64,000 nucleotides of DNA, from positions 16,375,264-16,439,263 of the forward strand of contig JACSVZ010000004.1 of the NCBI GenBank assembly GCA_014706295.1, read 5' to 3'. The notes below the pieces were generated by a model. The model saw nothing but the letters and a program-made list of their open reading frames with translations, searched no databases and was not told the origin of the DNA. Position numbers and translations under genes: made by a program. Of the stretch, positions 63,927 to 64,000 are shown one piece after another (the stretch's first letter is position 1; each line of letters begins with the position of its first letter). This DNA is from Lycocorax pyrrhopterus obiensis (taxonomy: Eukaryota; Chordata; Aves; Passeriformes; Paradisaeidae).

Positions 63927-64000
63927 GTGGCACTCAGGGACATGATTCAGCGGCAGGCTTGACAGTGCTAGGTTAGTGGTGATCTTAAGGGTCTCTTCCA
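63927..64000 (+). mobile_element. Older CR1 LINE copy, right part (continues past the window)
   Basis: TGTGGCACTCAGGGACATGA through GGCAGGCTTGACAGTGCTAG to GATCTTAAGGGTCTCTTCCA continues exactly the consensus that broke off at 63700. The terminus lies beyond the right edge. Confidence 0.88.

Noticed and set aside
1..64000. CRISPR arrays, bacterial operons or phage-like modules
   Set aside because: No regular spacer-repeat arrays, ribosome-binding sites or dense ORF packing; the sequence is vertebrate intron.

Overview
The window is vertebrate and very probably avian. The evidence is a set of CR1 LINE 3' ends with their hallmark ATTCTATGA-type termini, avian-style endogenous-retrovirus LTRs, and AT-rich intronic DNA broken by one GC-rich CpG island. 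A neoavian bird, perhaps a songbird, is my best guess; I cannot name the species.

The one protein-coding element I can support is the first, beta-specific exon of neurexin-1 (NRXN1), on the minus strand at 59257-59497. It encodes an 80-residue N-terminus: a Ser/Gly/Pro-rich leader, a hydrophobic signal sequence, and the histidine-rich segment unique to beta-neurexin-1. It ends at a phase-1 splice donor that must join the shared LNS6 exon, which lies beyond the left edge. The start ATG at 59497 is the first in-frame ATG after an in-frame stop, in a strong Kozak context, with a six-codon upstream ORF ahead of it.

Layout: 1-59256 is intron downstream of the beta exon (also intron for the longer alpha transcript). 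It shows no further recognisable exon, only degraded CR1 copies, three probable solo LTRs, short tandem duplications, homopolymers, a duplicated 93-bp element and a GC-richer patch near 29.75-30.1 kb. About 58.62-61.80 kb is a CpG island that covers the beta exon and its presumed promoter. It contains interrupted CA/CT microsatellites, a C-rich tract that is a G-quadruplex motif on the NRXN1 sense strand, and no TATA box that I can see. About 61.8-64.0 kb is upstream (alpha-intron) sequence ending in a CR1 inserted inside an older CR1.

Functionally, the window is the control region for one neuronal gene: the beta promoter lets a single locus make a short neurexin (signal peptide, histidine-rich segment, LNS6, stalk, membrane segment) from within an intron of the long alpha form. 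Nothing here resembles a bacterial operon, a defence system or a new multi-gene system.
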